From Apteryx mantelli (taxonomy: Eukaryota; Chordata; Aves; Apterygiformes; Apterygidae), in the NCBI RefSeq assembly GCF_036417845.1, contig NC_089980.1:65036501-65100500 (forward strand): DNA of 64,000 nt. The letters are read 5' to 3'. Within the stretch, counting starts at the first letter, position 1. Each line of letters starts with the position of its first letter. Made by a program: the position numbers and the translations under genes. Under the pieces are notes generated by a model. That model searched no databases and was not told the DNA's origin. It saw only the letters and a list, made by a program, of their open reading frames with translations. This document shows positions 1 to 14,084 of the stretch, in pieces.

Positions 1-3000
1 TTGGGTATAAGGACTATTTGTTTTGATACTTTGTCTCCATTTTTGTCTAACCACTGAACTGATCTGAAGCCCTGTCTTACTTGGCTTTCAATTTTTCAGG
101 ATTAGAAAGTGGCCTGCCCTTTGCGAATGCCCTTCTCAGTGCAAAAATATCTCTCCTAAGCCTCAGTACTTTATTTCTTAAGCACTTAAAGTCTTTTTGT
201 AGGCCTTATGAGGCCTGGTCACCTTGTACAATTCCCATTCTTCAAAAATGAACTGATGGATAGTAAAAAGGCCATGCTTTCGGGGGGAGGTGAATTAGTT
301 TCAGAGATCTGGTATTATAACAGCAAGTTAAGCACAAACAGCAGCACTGAAGTATCCCTCCCCTCTCCTCCCTCCTCATAAAGCAACAGCTGTGACTTCA
401 GAAACAACGCACAGTACCAGATATTAACTCAAGTTTGAGGAGTTTTATTTCAGCTAATTGCATAAGTAGCGTTCCAGGGCAGTGTGTACATTTCTGAGAT
501 TCATCCATTTAACTTCTTCATTCTCAGCACTACTTCATGTGAATAGCAGATGATATTCAGACCTAGCACTAGCCCTGTTGCTCCAGTCATTTCCATTTAA
601 TCTATCCTGAAAACCAGCTTTGGAGTAAAGTTTTCAACATTTCTCATCTTCTAAAGTTGATCTAGCTCTTCAACATTTCCCCTCTAGCATCAAGAAAGAT
701 TCCAGAGAAAAACAAAGAACTATATTAATCCACTTCAGAACACAGAGAATAGTTGATAGAGAAGGGCATGCCACCAGTTTCCTCTGCTCCAAGAGAAATA
801 TTCATATTATCTGTCTCCAGAGATATAATTGGCACTGGAAGAAAAGTAAACTGCTAAGTTCTGTGAAAATACACCTGAAAATTCAGTGATTATTTTTTAC
901 CTATTTTTTTTCTGTGCAAATGCTTATGATTGCCAGTGCTTCTCAATAGAATTTGTCTAAGAGATGGTGAGCGGCAGGGCTGGATGTTCACAAGAGACAA
1001 TACCTTTGCTAAGATGCAGTCAATATTGTGAAAGCACTTAACCACTCTTCCACTGCCTTAGGCACTCTGATTCTTCTTCCTTTAGTTGTCTTTCAAAGTA
1101 TGGACTTGCATTTAAATATGTGATGCCTTTTGTTTTTTCTTTTTTAATCAGCTGTAGAGATTAGAGAGGATGTCAATGATTTTCTAATTCTCTGGGCTTG
1201 GATGTTAGAGATTTTGGGTAGCAGACCTCTTAAGGCTGAACTTTGGCCTCTCAACATTTCCATCCATTGCTAGGACTCAGCTAGACAGAGGCCCTAGCTG
1301 AAAATTTCATCCACCTGTTGGCATCAGAGTCATCAAGACACCATATTTAAAAGTTTTTAAAGAGAGCAGCAAATATTGCTTGTAAATATAACAAATGACC
1401 CCTAAAAGAAGGAAAATAAGACACATATGCTTTCTGTCATTATTCAGAAAGGTTAAGAGCACTTAAGCCTAAAAACAAATCTTTCTTCCTTGTGATTATC
1501 TGAGCTTCATTCCTACTAAGAATGAGTGCCTTATAAAGATTGCAGTAAATCCAGATTAAAATTTAGTGTACTTATAACAAGTGATGGATCCCCCAAAATA
1601 ATTAAACTTGCATACATTTACAATCCTGGAGAAATTATTGTTTGTTAATATCTTAGTTGTATTTCAGTAACACCAAGAAGGTCTGGACATTCATGAAGCT
1701 TCAGAGGGAAGGTATCTTTCCTTCTAGCTCAATGTTTCATTCATTTTAGCTGCTCCCATGACAGCCTTCACAGGTTTGCTATTCTTTATTGCATTGAGTA
1801 TCAGATTCTAGTCATGTTTTCTAAATTTCCTGTGATTTAGCTCTGACCAAAAAAGCTCTGACTTGGTGTGTTTTGGGGGTTCTTTTTCTGACTATCACAA
1901 CTTTTTAATGCAGATGACCTTCAGTTTGTTGTCCTTCAAGTATCTCAAGGCATAGCGCAAATTTTCAACAATATTTACACTGCTAATACCATCCCTTCCT
2001 CCAAAACTCTAATTAGTACTTGTGTCTGTGTTCATGCCTGCTGTAATTAATTGCTATTTGTTAGATGCTAAAGGGTAGGAGCATATGGTGCCACCTTGTG
2101 TGCTGCACTGATCTATATAAAAACCTGCTGCCGTAATTCCTGAGTAATTTCTTTCCTTTCCTCTGTGATGGCATTTGCTCCAAAACTGACAGAGGATGTG
2201 AAGATATTTAGCCTGGAGACACTACACTGTGGCCACATCTGCACTAGAGAACAGTATGGCCCAATAGAAGTAGAGAAACACTCAGTGATAAAGACCCGAT
2301 TTTCAGACTATACTACGGTGGTCTGCTTTGGACTAGGTCTGTTCTAGTCCTGTGGGCTGAACACCCATATGCAGTTGGAGCTCGTCACAGGTGGTCCTGG
2401 AACCCATATTCTGGTCTACTTTCAGCCAAAAGGAATCGCTCCAGATCTGCTCTGTGATGCCCTCCAAGCATTTGCTAAGCTCTGCTAAGCTTATCAAAGT
2501 GGTAAGTAGAAAAAGTTGGGAGATATGCTTCAGAAATGCACTCCTGATTCATAATAAACATAAATGAAAGCACACCCTGCACATGCCAAACTTCTCATCT
2601 GTAGCAGTTACATTTCATAGGTGATCCGACATCCAGTTCATCTGCCTGCAAGTGTCCAGACTGCACGCTGTTATTTTATACCCTGGCTTTGGAGTGACCT
2701 GAATGGATGGCGTCCTTTTGCAGGGAACTGGGGGTGTGGTGAGCAGACTGCTTACACCAAGCTCCATGTCTGTAGAGACAATGCAGATATAAACAATATA
2801 AACAGTACCGTTTGACTTTCTAATGCTGACATAATCCTCCAAAAGTATCTCAGCAATCTCTGTGCCCTTCCTCACTAGTAAGCCACATATTGGTCTCTGT
2901 GTGACTAACATGGGCACAATGCATGTGGTGGGCTGTGAAGCAGTCAGGAATTTCTGTACCAACAGCCAAAGGACACAGGGGCTAAAAGACATCAAGGCTC

Positions 3001-4373
3001 TATTCTGCAGTTGTTGGGATGTGACTTTAGGCTTTGCTTCAAACAACAATATAAGGAGGCAGCTCAGCAACTGCACAACGTTGGCTTTCACCCTGACAGT
3101 GAATGAAGCCAATCTAAACATGAAAAGGAGTCTACTGACCAAACATAATGCCACAACACAGCTAAACATATTGTCTGTGTTTTGGCATGGAGATCTCTGG
3201 CACGGAGGCCATGACAGAGGCTCTGGTCATAAGTTACGTGTTGGGGTCTGGGCTCCAGACAACCTTGTCAGAGTCTGAGATTCAAAGCACCACCACAAGT
3301 TTCTCAGCAACTGGAGCTGGTCCCCCAGCTAACTCCTGGGGTCCATGAGCCAGTCCTGCCCAGCAGCCCCAGCTGTAACTCATTGGGGCCTCTTCCAAAG
3401 ACTGTGTTTTTGCATTGTGCAGGAGACCAGCTCTGGCAAATATTTTGTGCTGGCTATCTGAGTTTTGAGGAGGAAGAGGAGGGTACACTGGCCCTGTGTA
3501 AAAGGCAAACATTGTCTGATACTGCATGTAGGTAGTGAGGAGAGAGGCCACAGTGCTCAGAGGCAGGGAGAGGCCTCCAGACCCTCTAGACCATTTTTAT
3601 TCCTGCCCTATGCCAGCTACACATGAGGTCTGAGCTACTCAAGCATGTCATGTCTCACAGAGGCCCGGTAACACTTCTGCCTAGCACCAAACCGTATCAG
3701 AGCCATGATCCCTGGCAGTGGGTGGCAGAGCACATGACCACAGCAACACGAGGCTGTGTGTCTTTGGGAAGCTTTGCCCTTATCAGCAGCCTTGCCCACC
3801 ACACACGCAGCCCCCGCTCCCCAGCCCACTCTGCTTCCCCCACGGGACCAGCAGCCACTTTCCTCATGGCACCGTACCAGAAATACAGCTTGCTGCATGC
3901 TGCCTTCCCCAGCCCCTCTGCACTGCTGCAGACAGTAACGGGCAGGACTGCGATCTGCTCCATGTCCATCACCCAGTCCTGGTGTGATGATGATACACAG
4001 TTGTGCCACGCTACACTCTTCCCACTCCCCTCTCCTCGTTGCATGTTGCCTCAGCCTTCTGCGCTGGGGCACACGTTCCCGCGATGCATCCGCGCGATGC
4101 TGGGAAGAGGATGGCTCCGAGGCAGACGTGCTCCAGCAGCCTCCCACACTCCTGGGCAGCTCGCTCCCAGCCCGGCCCCAGTGCTGCGCTGCTGGGGTTG
4201 CGGGAACGACGGCAGCAGGGCATGAGGGAACGGCAGGGCACCAGACTGCGATGCCTCACATCAGCACACAGCCACTATTTCTTCAAAAGCAAGTGGCAGA
4301 GGGTACGTTTACTGGCAGGTTGCTGCTTTGAGAGCAAGGCACCTGTGTGTGTATTGCAATTACCCTGGGTGTC
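1..4373. other. Intergenic stretch, no gene recognised
   Basis: AT-rich sequence without recognisable exons up to about 3280. The part from about 3280 to 4370 is distinctly more GC-rich with moderate CpG near 4075-4230 and several overlapping open frames on both strands, none of which I recognise or can tie to splice sites. Confidence 0.6.
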
Positions 4374-4620
4374 TTTTTTTTTTTTTTTTTAATCACCTTT
4401 ATTCAGGGACTAGTGGTGGTAGTGTAAACATATGGTGTACTACCAGTCTCCTGACTCCATTGTCGACTCTTTTCCTCCAGAAGAAATAAATTGAAAATAC
4501 ACTGAAAGGCCCTAAAAGACAACCCCCCCCCCCAAAAAAAAAAGGAGAAAAAAATGCAAACAAAACAAAAACTGACTCCCCACTGCAAAAAGAGAAAACA
4601 GTGTTATCTCTGTGGTGCAT
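4374..4620 (-). pseudogene. Candidate retrocopy 3' end (poly(A) tail plus AATAAA on the minus strand)
   Basis: A run of 17 T (4374-4390) is followed seven bases later by TTTATT (4398-4403). On the minus strand this is AATAAA shortly before a poly(A) tail, the layout of a reverse-transcribed mRNA 3' end. The sequence to its right could be a copied 3' UTR, including a C11/A10 homopolymer pair at 4523-4543. I do not recognise a parent gene, found no coding match, and could not place the 5' end or a target-site duplication. The alternative is a chance T-run near a TTTATT. Confidence 0.4.
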
Positions 4621-4624
4621 GGGA

Positions 4625-4765
4625 ACCTGAGGTGCTGAAAAATTAAATTGCCCATGGCTTTTAGTGCTGATTTGGCTCTCAGGTTTTGAGCAGATCTTAC
4701 TACCAAGGAATTAGTGGCAGAGCAGGGATACAATCTAGACTTTGTTATTCTCACACTTAATCCTC
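4625..4765 (-). mobile_element. Possible MIR-like SINE remnant
   Basis: The stretch AATTAGTGGCAGAGCAGGGA (4709-4728) with the following ATACAATCTAGACT resembles the antisense core of MIR-type amniote SINEs, and TAAATTGCCCATGG near 4645 fits the preceding part. It is diverged and the edges are uncertain. Confidence 0.4.
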
Positions 4766-7700
4766 TCTTAGAATGGACGCATGTATTGAATAAAAGTTTA
4801 CCTTTTTAAAGCTACACTGTGGACCCATCTGTTGAGTTTTTTGACTTTTTTTTAAAAGAACTTTATGGACTTCAACTACATACTGCTAGAAAGTTGCCAA
4901 CACATTTTTCTCAGCCAAGGAAAACCTTAAATTGGCTGCCTTTACTGACAGAAAAAGGTGCTGCTTAGGCAAGCATTCTATTCCCTGCTGAGATGCTATG
5001 AATCATAATGCACAAATTAATTCATATGGAGTTTTTATTCCATTGTAAAAAATCTGGGGTGAATTAGTTGCCTGGAAGAAATGAAATGCACTGAGATAGT
5101 GTGAAATACCTTAATCTGTTGCTTGCTGACATAATTTTTTTTGGATAGCTTTCCATTATATTACCCTAGACAGCTGGACATTTGAATTGATGAGATTGTA
5201 TCCACTTTTCATAATTAATATAGGTTTGTTCTGGGGGAACGTTATTTCTAGCACAACAAAGGGTTATTTTATTTTTCATGTTTTACTCTCATTTATCTTC
5301 ACATCCTTCTCACTGACTCTTTACTTCAGCACCTTTTGCTTTTCATGGGTCTTTAGTTCCATTAAACATCCAGCGCTAATTAGGCTCTGTTGTCTAAGCT
5401 GTACTAAACACTTCACTCAAATCAAAGAGCATTTAATTACTCTACAGGTTACACCCTATCTTGCAATGTTAGCACAAGTGAACAGTCGAAATGCTTGTTA
5501 CAACCTGGTACACATATTAAAAAAGGTTCTTTAATAACAATCAAGATTTCCATTCCACTATTGATGAAGTAAGGCACAACAAGTCCTCACCACTCAGCTG
5601 ATTGCTGGGCTGTTTGCAGCAGAGGGAAGGCAGGGGAGCAGTAATGCTTATTTCTAAATTCTTCCAGGAACCTCTGTGCAGGCAAAGCATCGCTCCCATG
5701 CTGAGCGCCCCAGGGGTGGAAACTGAAGGGGTGATGCTACAGAATATTCTTGGTTTAGTGCAGCCTTCCACTGCAAAGGTCATCCTCAAATTTCCACAGA
5801 GCTTCACACCTACAGCTTTTTTGGATCTCTGGCTGCTAATTCTGGCATTTAAATGGGTATTACGGAAATCCAAAAACAATTTCCAATCTAATAATTTCTA
5901 ACCCTTTCTAATCAATATACTAGGATGTTAAAGTTCAGTTTGTCATTTGGGTATGCTGCCATCATGCTACCAAACTCTTCTGACTACTTGATATTTTACT
6001 CAAGTTTGATGTGGGGACACATGCCAGGCTATGGGGTATATGACCGTGGTGGCAGCTCACAGTTTATGTATCTGTCCATCTGACCACTCACAGGCAGAGG
6101 AAAAGATGTTGAGCCCATAGAGTCATATCAGGCAAAACTGAACTAATTAAATATCTTGGGTCTCACCCCCCACCCTTTCCCCTACTTGGACAGGGTGGCA
6201 GTGACTCTAAAACACTTGGCCATATGTAGGCGAAGTAGGAGGAATTCAGCTGTCAGGTCCTATCAGCCAGATCATATTTCTTTTAAGGCCACAGTACAAG
6301 TGATAGTGGACTGGATGCCCACTGGATGCTAGATGGAGCATCCTTTACCTAAAACTTCAAACCCCCAAACAAATGATTATGTGAAAATCTCAACTTTCTT
6401 TCTTTAAAAAAAAAAACAAACTCCGCACTCTCATCTGCACCCCAAAAAATCCAGCTGCCGTGAACTTGAAACTAATGTCATCAAACATCATACCTAGTTC
6501 ATGATTTCTGAATGTTCTGGATTGAAAATACAGTAGCTGCCGCAAAAGCAAAGAATATTATGCAGCTCACTTCAGAAGGAGTTAAATATCTCTTGTGTAA
6601 TTACACTTTAACTTGTCAAAACCATAAGTAATAATTATCAGTGATGTTCTCTGCTAAAAGCTGTATGTAATTGTGTGAATGTTACGTTGAATGAATGGCT
6701 AAACAGAGCCAAATACCAAATACTTGATCGGAAAGTGTTTTAAATCATTATGATCTCTGGAATAGCTGGAGAGAAAGAGTTGCTCAGATGATGAGTGAAC
6801 AAACTCTTGACAGAGGAGTGCAGACCAGGAACCAGCAGTAATGTTTCCCAGACCTGCTCTTCTTCTCCTTCCTTCTCCCCTCACCAACAGTCCTCCAGCA
6901 CCATGCTGAAAGTAGCTAGTTTCAGATTCCAAATCAGCCTCTATTTTAGGAGACATTTAAGTATCTGTTAAAGTGAAGCTCCCCAAAAGAGCCTCTTTAT
7001 GCAGATTGATCTACATAAATCATCTTTTCAAAGAAAAACTGTGGTGAAATATGCAGAGCTGCTCAAAATGTACTTGAGAGGATTTGTTAATGGCATTGGG
7101 TTAGGCAGCTCTGTTGGCAAGAGCAAGTTTCGCAACTTAACAAGGAAAATAAATTAACTAAACTGTTAGATTTCCCCTTCAAAACTGGAAAAATATAACT
7201 TCTGACAGAGGGAAGAAAATTATTAGAAGCAAAATAGAATCCAATTTATGTTGTTTAAATCAATTCATTCCAGTGATCTTCAGAATGCTACACTTCTCAA
7301 TAAATCACTTTGGTCTGTTAGCATAGCTGAATATTAATAGAGGCAGATGTATTTGTAGTGTTTCCATTGTCAAGTACAAAAACAGTAACACCACTGCAAG
7401 TTTCTAAGTACTATTATCATTTTACAGTGCACTACAGTCAGGAGAGATTGCAGCAAGTCCTCTCTCTTCCTTGCTCTTTCTAGGAGTAAAATCTGAGGAC
7501 AAAAGGAAGCTTTGCCATGCTCTCTCATGAAATGAAAATCTCCAAAATTAAGGTGAACTGTGAACTGCCAAAATTATATTAAATATTTCTGTTCAATGTG
7601 TTGCCTTTTTTTTTGTAAAAAACGTCTGCTACAGACGTCTTTTAATACAATTAGACTAAACTCAAGTAGACAGGTACCAATGCCATCTCTGAGGGAAGAT

Positions 7701-10471
7701 TTTTCAATATATGTACAATTCCCCAAGGTCTGAAGTGCCACTCATTGGGGGGAAGGTGAGTAAATAAAGCAAGATGTTACTAGATATTCTTTATATTCAT
7801 TTTAGTATACAAAACAAAAAAGCCATGCCTGACAGGCAGATGTACTTTTTTAACAGAGAAATCTGTTTTTAAAGAACTATCAGAACTAGTACTTTAAATA
7901 GAAAAACACATATCACACTGATAACTGCTGCAGCATTTTATCTGTGTTGCATCTCAGGGGAATTGCAGAGAATTTCAGAGCATAGGTCAGATCAGCCAAT
8001 ATTAAAAGAGTAGCATTAAAAACCTTTGGTTTGCAGTGAAAAAGACTCTGTTATGTATTTGTAGTTGGGGCAGAGGCAAAATGAAGACCATGTGGCATTC
8101 CATCATTACTGTTCAGAGCTCTGAAAACCCTAACTTCCTAGGCAGGGCATCTATAAATAGCATTCAGTGCTACACACCGCAATTAGGAGCAGGCTAGCGT
8201 TCACATTTAGCTTAGTCTAGAAGTTCAGTGAAGCCCTCTGACATAGCAAAGGGTTGTGTTTTGCATAAAGCACCTTCAAAATGTCATTAAATTAAATTCA
8301 CATGTGTTAAGAATGAATTACTAGGCACACCACAGAGACATAAATGTTTCACTTCTACAGTCTTCTTCCATCTCATTGATAGGATCCCCCAATCTTACAT
8401 CCCTTATCTAACTCACAAAAATTGATCTTTGGCATCTCTCTTGCTCACACTTACCTTCAGCGAAGTGCCGCTTTCAAGGATCCCTCCCACAATTACAGCA
8501 GACACATTCATAGTTCAGCATAGCAATGAGTAGAGGAGAAAACATTTATCAAAGAGGAACGTTAGGAGTTCAAAAGGCTTTGATTAAAAGCATCCATAGA
8601 GGACTATCTTTTTCTCAAAATAAAAGAACTCACATCATTGGTTATTTGGAGTTTTGGTGAAAGCTTGTAATACAAAATCTGTGAGTACTGCACTGAGCAT
8701 AGAATATTTTGTACATGTTGGAGCTGATGAAAATTTCATTGCTTTTTCATTTCTTCTTTTTTTGTTTTTTTTTCCTTTTTTGCTACCATAAGAAAAGTGG
8801 GTCTTTATTGTAAAGAGAAAGGAGATTTCTGTGACAGTAGTTTATATACCTGGCAATGGAAACATAATGAATGTCACATACAGATTGCTTCCTAAGTTTA
8901 CTGAGTGGCATCACTAAAAAGAGGTAGCTTTTTATATTATCTGGAGGGAAGGGGGGGGAAAAATTAATGGCAACAGCTCTCTGAAGAATAATTCTTACAT
9001 TTCATCTGACTGGTCTGAACAAATACTGATTTTTAGAGGTTAAGACTAGTCAAAGGTAAAAGTGCATTAATCTTCTGTCTGGATCTTTAATTGGGCTCGG
9101 ATGAAACAAGAGCTGTCCTAATATCTGACTGACCCAAATTAAGCTAGTTCATTTATTTTTATTTATGTATATTAGAAATGGATTTAAATCAAACCTTGGA
9201 TTTTAATTGCAGATTAGAGTCTTGAATTTGATAATACTGGATGAGTACATGATATAGCCTGTCTCAAATCATTAGCAAGACTGAGACCCAAAGGTTGCAG
9301 TTAGATGGACAGGTGGGTGTGCTCCATTGCACACATCCATGTCCTGGTCTTTTGACCACCCAAATCAAGGTCCTGGCTGACATGAGCCATAGCTGTCTTC
9401 CAGTCTGTGTGACCAGTGTTCTTACCATATAAGCCAATGCACAGATACCTATATGCACCCCCAAATCTTACTCCGGTAAGAGGTTGCGACACAGCTGAAG
9501 AGTGCACCTGGACACCTGGAAGCTCAGAAATGTCCTTAGCCCAGCAAACTGAGACATAGCCTTTCTCTAAAATGCGCCTCACCTCCATGTTTGGCCCATA
9601 CCTAGATCAAAGTTTGTGTCACAGCTTAGATCATCTCATATATGCAACTCCTTTACAAATACAGAACAGACCACTTCCAAATTTCACGCTAAGCTGAAGT
9701 GGCTGAGATACAAAAGCTTACAGCACACTGGAAGGAAAGAAAACATTTATTCTATTCCTCCTACCAACACTTCCAAGGTTATCAGGCAGAAGGAGCAACA
9801 ATCTGCACATACGGTATTTTTGAAATTGGAGAGTTATTTGCTTTATAGTTCCCTTCTTTCTCCTGTCTTCTTTCACCAGAGGTGCAGAGGTAATCCACAG
9901 ATCTGTCTACCTTTCTGCAACCAAGGCCAGTTCCCTTCAGTAGCCTTCCCATATCCACTTCAAATATAAGGGGATACTTAATGAAAGATGGATGAGGATT
10001 TACTCAAATGAAAGCGTTTGTGAATGAGTGGAAAATTCCTGCATGATACAGAGAAATGAAGACTCAGTAATGCAAAGACAAAAATTTGCTGCTGAGCTAG
10101 TGGTTACTGAAAAGGAACTAAAATACAGTACATCAAAAATATAAAATTTGATGTGTTCCCTTGAGATAGGGCCCTTCACCCTGATTTTGTATCTATGGAA
10201 AGACTCGAGTGGTTTTTTTTTTAGTTGGCATTCCTCTTTATAACAAGGAAAAATTGTTTCAGAAGGAGAGAAAGCATATGGCTTCTTTCTTTCTTCTTTG
10301 TATTTCTAATTAGACTGTTATATCAACTTTAGCAGATATGTGTGGTGTAAATGAATTCATATGATTGTCAGAACTTTTATTTGTAAATTCTCTGATCTTA
10401 TAATAGTCTGCTGGTCTAGCATTTACACACGCGAATAGTTAAAAAAACACAGATGCACCAGCCTTGACTGT

Positions 10472-10511
10472 CTGTGTCAGTAAGATACTGCCTGTGTCAG
10501 TAAGATACTAG
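10472..10511. repeat. 20-bp tandem duplication
   Basis: The unit CTGTGTCAGTAAGATACTGC (10472-10491) is repeated immediately at 10492-10511 with a change only in the last two bases. It has no visible relation to a gene. Confidence 0.9.
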
Positions 10512-12023
10512 GTATATCAGCTGCAAGAAGACTGGAATCAACACTGACTTAATGAAAAGACAGTTTATGTGCTGTGGTATAACAGTCTGCTGAGGTAAGG
10601 AGAGCGTGATGGGCAGGGCTCCTGTGACACATGATTGAGTCCTGATATGCCAAGGGACCGTGCAATGAGTCCCAACTGGAAAAAGACCACGCAAAATGCA
10701 GGAGCTGGGATGCATTGCTGTCTTTTGGGAGACCTAGTTGAATGGCTGACAAAAATCTTTTATAAAGAAAGGGGCGAGCATGACTAAAAGGTCTCACAGC
10801 GTTTATTCTGACAGGATGATTAATTTCTCATTACTCATCCAGAATGGGACTGTCTGAGGGGAATTCAAGGATATATTTGATTCTTCAAACATCGATTATT
10901 TGGAGAGGAGCTTTTGTATAAACCCAATCACTTTATACTGTCTTTGTCTTGAACTGACACAGCAGGAACTTTCTGATTTTTGGTGGAGCTTCTGTAGAGT
11001 CTGAGCACATTAGTTCAAAGCAAGTCTCCAAATCCTTAGGCATTACAGAGTGCCTAACTTACTCCTGCCATGCTGTGCCCTCTTGCACCAGCTGTTGCTT
11101 TTCCTCCTCCTCCTTCAATCTGATGGCTAGAGGTCCTGCTGATGTGCTGGGCTCTGGTCTGAATGGAAAAATCACAAATGCTAACCTGCAGTGCTCCTTG
11201 GCTCAGGGAAGTTTTGCCTGATAGCTACCTGGATAATAATACTGACTTCTTCCTGTGAAGAAGGACTTTATTTTTGACAAGCCTCAAGAAATAGAATGAG
11301 TATTCTCTGCTTTACTCTTGTTGCTTTCTACCTTACATGGCTCATGCTTTTATGCCCTGTGTCTCAAGTGCTCATCAGAAAGCTCTGTGTGTGTGTTTAT
11401 ACCATATATAGCAGCCAAGCACAAGAAAGGGCAAGCAAGGATAGTGCTTTGTTCCTTCACTAAGAACATACATAGCAATGGTCATATTGACTCAGACCAG
11501 AAAGTCCCTCTAGCTCAATATCCTGTCTAGACAGTAGATGCTTAAGCAAAGAGTAAGTATAAGAACAGGGCAAACATTACAAGGAAACTTTCCAACTTAC
11601 TGAGTATTTTTGTTGTGGTGGTGAGGGAGTAATCAGATCTAGATATAGTAAGAAAAGGAGAAAAATCAATGCAAGTGAAGAGTATTAACAAAAAAAAAAT
11701 TATGGGAGAATATTCAGCAGAGAAGTAGTGAAGGAAAAGGGAAAGAACTGTTGAAATAGGAGATGACAGAAAGGACAATCCATGAGGCAGACAGAGCCAC
11801 AGGAAATTGGATGGGATGACAGACATGGAGAAAGGATGGGTGAATGGAGCAGTTAGAGAAAGAGCATGTGGATAAAGGAGCAGGGTATATGCCAGTGGGT
11901 ACTAAAACTAGCTGGTTGCTATTAACAGCCATGTACATAAGAGAAAGGAGTTTAAGTTTTTAATGCTATATACATACTTAGAGCTTATATACATACTTTG
12001 AATAATTTTGAAAATCCCATGAT

Positions 12024-12074
12024 TTCCTTCCTTCCTTCCTTCCTTCCCTCTCTCTCTCTCTCTCTCTATCTATC
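12024..12074. repeat. Microsatellite (TTCC)n then (TC)n
   Basis: About six TTCC units are followed by about ten TC units and two TATC units. It is upstream of SAMD5 in otherwise unremarkable DNA. Confidence 0.95.
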
Positions 12075-14084
12075 ATTCTCTAAATACCTTACAAATCTGG
12101 CCTTTACCTATATGCCTTTATCTGCTGAAGAAAGGCAGAATAAAAACAACCATGAGAGAAACCAGGACCTGACTGGCATAAGACAGCTGTTCTGAATAGC
12201 TCTGTAAAATGAATGGGTGACACTGATCTAAGATCACACAGAAACCCCAGCTGTTCTGAACTGAATGGCAGGGGAGTTTTGCTAGTATTCGCTGGAGTCA
12301 GGATACTACCTTTGGGCACAGGAGGAACCTTTTGGATCTGAGAGGATAATTCCTGAAGGGTTGAAGGGTTTTGCCCATCTACTGACACTCTGTGTCCCAC
12401 AATAATTAGAGCCAATAATTAGTGCCACAATTCTTAGAGCAAGCTGCACAGCCTACATAGAAATGATGCATCCACTTCTCCTAATTTTTTCCATCTCTCC
12501 CCCCTTTTTTTTTCACAAAATGCTTTTGTGTCCTGGAAATCTGATGTCTGATGTTTATGGATTTTCACAAAGTGTATGTTTAAGACATATGACCATGCTG
12601 GCTGTAAGTGAGTTACATTTTATTAGGCAGTAGCTATATGCTCTAAATTCAGTTTCTCACTGGAAAAAAAAACCCCTGAAAGCTGCATAAAGATTGTTGT
12701 TCCATGGTGTGTGCATGCATCTGATGAAGGAGCTCTTCTTGATGAAGAGATATATGTGGAAGTTTGTAAAAAAAAGGAGAAAGAAGCTCATGGTAAACGT
12801 CCAAGTGAGCAAAGCTTTCAGGTTTTTGTTCATTGTGATTCCAAGACAATATCACTTAGAAGTGCCAGACTGTAAACTGTGAGGACAGAAACATTCATTA
12901 GTTTCCAACCCACAACACTGATACTCAGCTGGTATTTCTAGGGACTGCCACAACATAAGTAGCAATAGTAACACTACTACTTGTGAAAAATTAGGATTTC
13001 TTTTCATATTTATCTTTAATAAATGGTCTGTTTAAACAGTGTTCATGGTGAAGTGAAATGTTTTGAGTAAAGGTAAAATTCTTACGTGTGCGTGCTGTAT
13101 CAGCATCATCTTCTGGCTCAAAGCCAATATTATTGACAATCGGTCAGTGTTTTAAATTTGTAAAGACAAACCCACTGTGAATTATTTTAGAGAAAACCTT
13201 TTCTCTGTGCAAATAGGTGTCAGAAGTTGGAAAAATAGCAGTCACCATATATTTGTAGGGATAAAATATATTTTTATTTTGTCTTAGGATAATTTTTAGA
13301 GCCTTTGCCATAAAGAGCCAAGAACCTAGCACTTTTGCAAACTGGTTTTAGTTTACCATTGAAAGTGTCATGCAAAACAGATTGTTAGAAGTTGGCTGAT
13401 TAATAGATAATTAGCTGTTCCATGAAAATTTAGCTTTTATGCCTTTTCATTCCACTACTGAGGAAGAAGAGACTACATTTTTAGATTGAATTATGGTTGC
13501 AGATCTTGGTCTGAGGAAAACAGTAGTCTGATTTAGATATTTATTTCCATATCTATTAAATTTGCTGCTCTATTGCCTTCAGAAAGTGATCTTATAGTTA
13601 TCATAGACTTGATCTTAAGTTAATGCCTGCAAATTTATATGGGAAAGGAAGCAAAAGCACCATAGTAAATAAAGTAGCTGTTCTGTTTCAAATGCAATCA
13701 TAAATTCAAAATGATTCTATTTTCATGATAGAGACAAAGGGATGCTTCATCAGCTAGATATTTTTACATTCCCAGTTGGATAGCCTCAGTAAACATTAAA
13801 TTATTACATACATGAATTAAGTAAATTTGGGGGTTGGAGGGAGGGATTATGTTTTTGTATATTTTAAAGCTTGTACTTTGCTTTGTTTATATAAAGTACT
13901 AAGTGATAAATTTGGTTTTGTAAGCAGTACTGTGTTTACATTTAAATATTTCATATTAAATTCCTTATTGCAATGTTCTTGTCAGACTACTTTTTCCTTT
14001 TTTTTTTTTTTTTCCTGTAATGGAGCTTTTGCTGAAGTAACCCTTCGTATTTCGCAAACTCCTTTTTAAATTTTTGCCTGTGGA

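Larger units (their letters stand above)
4771..14084. other. Intergenic stretch, no gene recognised
   Basis: AT-rich sequence with only short chance frames, a 20-bp tandem duplication at 10472 and a TTCC/TC microsatellite at 12024. A small stem-loop with ACGTCTG/CAGACGT arms lies at 7622-7638. The block about 9240-9620 is more GC-rich and has overlapping open frames but I cannot assign it to any repeat or gene. Confidence 0.6.

Noticed and set aside
3623..4225. 200-codon plus-strand frame and overlapping minus-strand frames
   Set aside because: Several frames on both strands are open together in a GC-rich patch; no domain, splice context or family match is visible.
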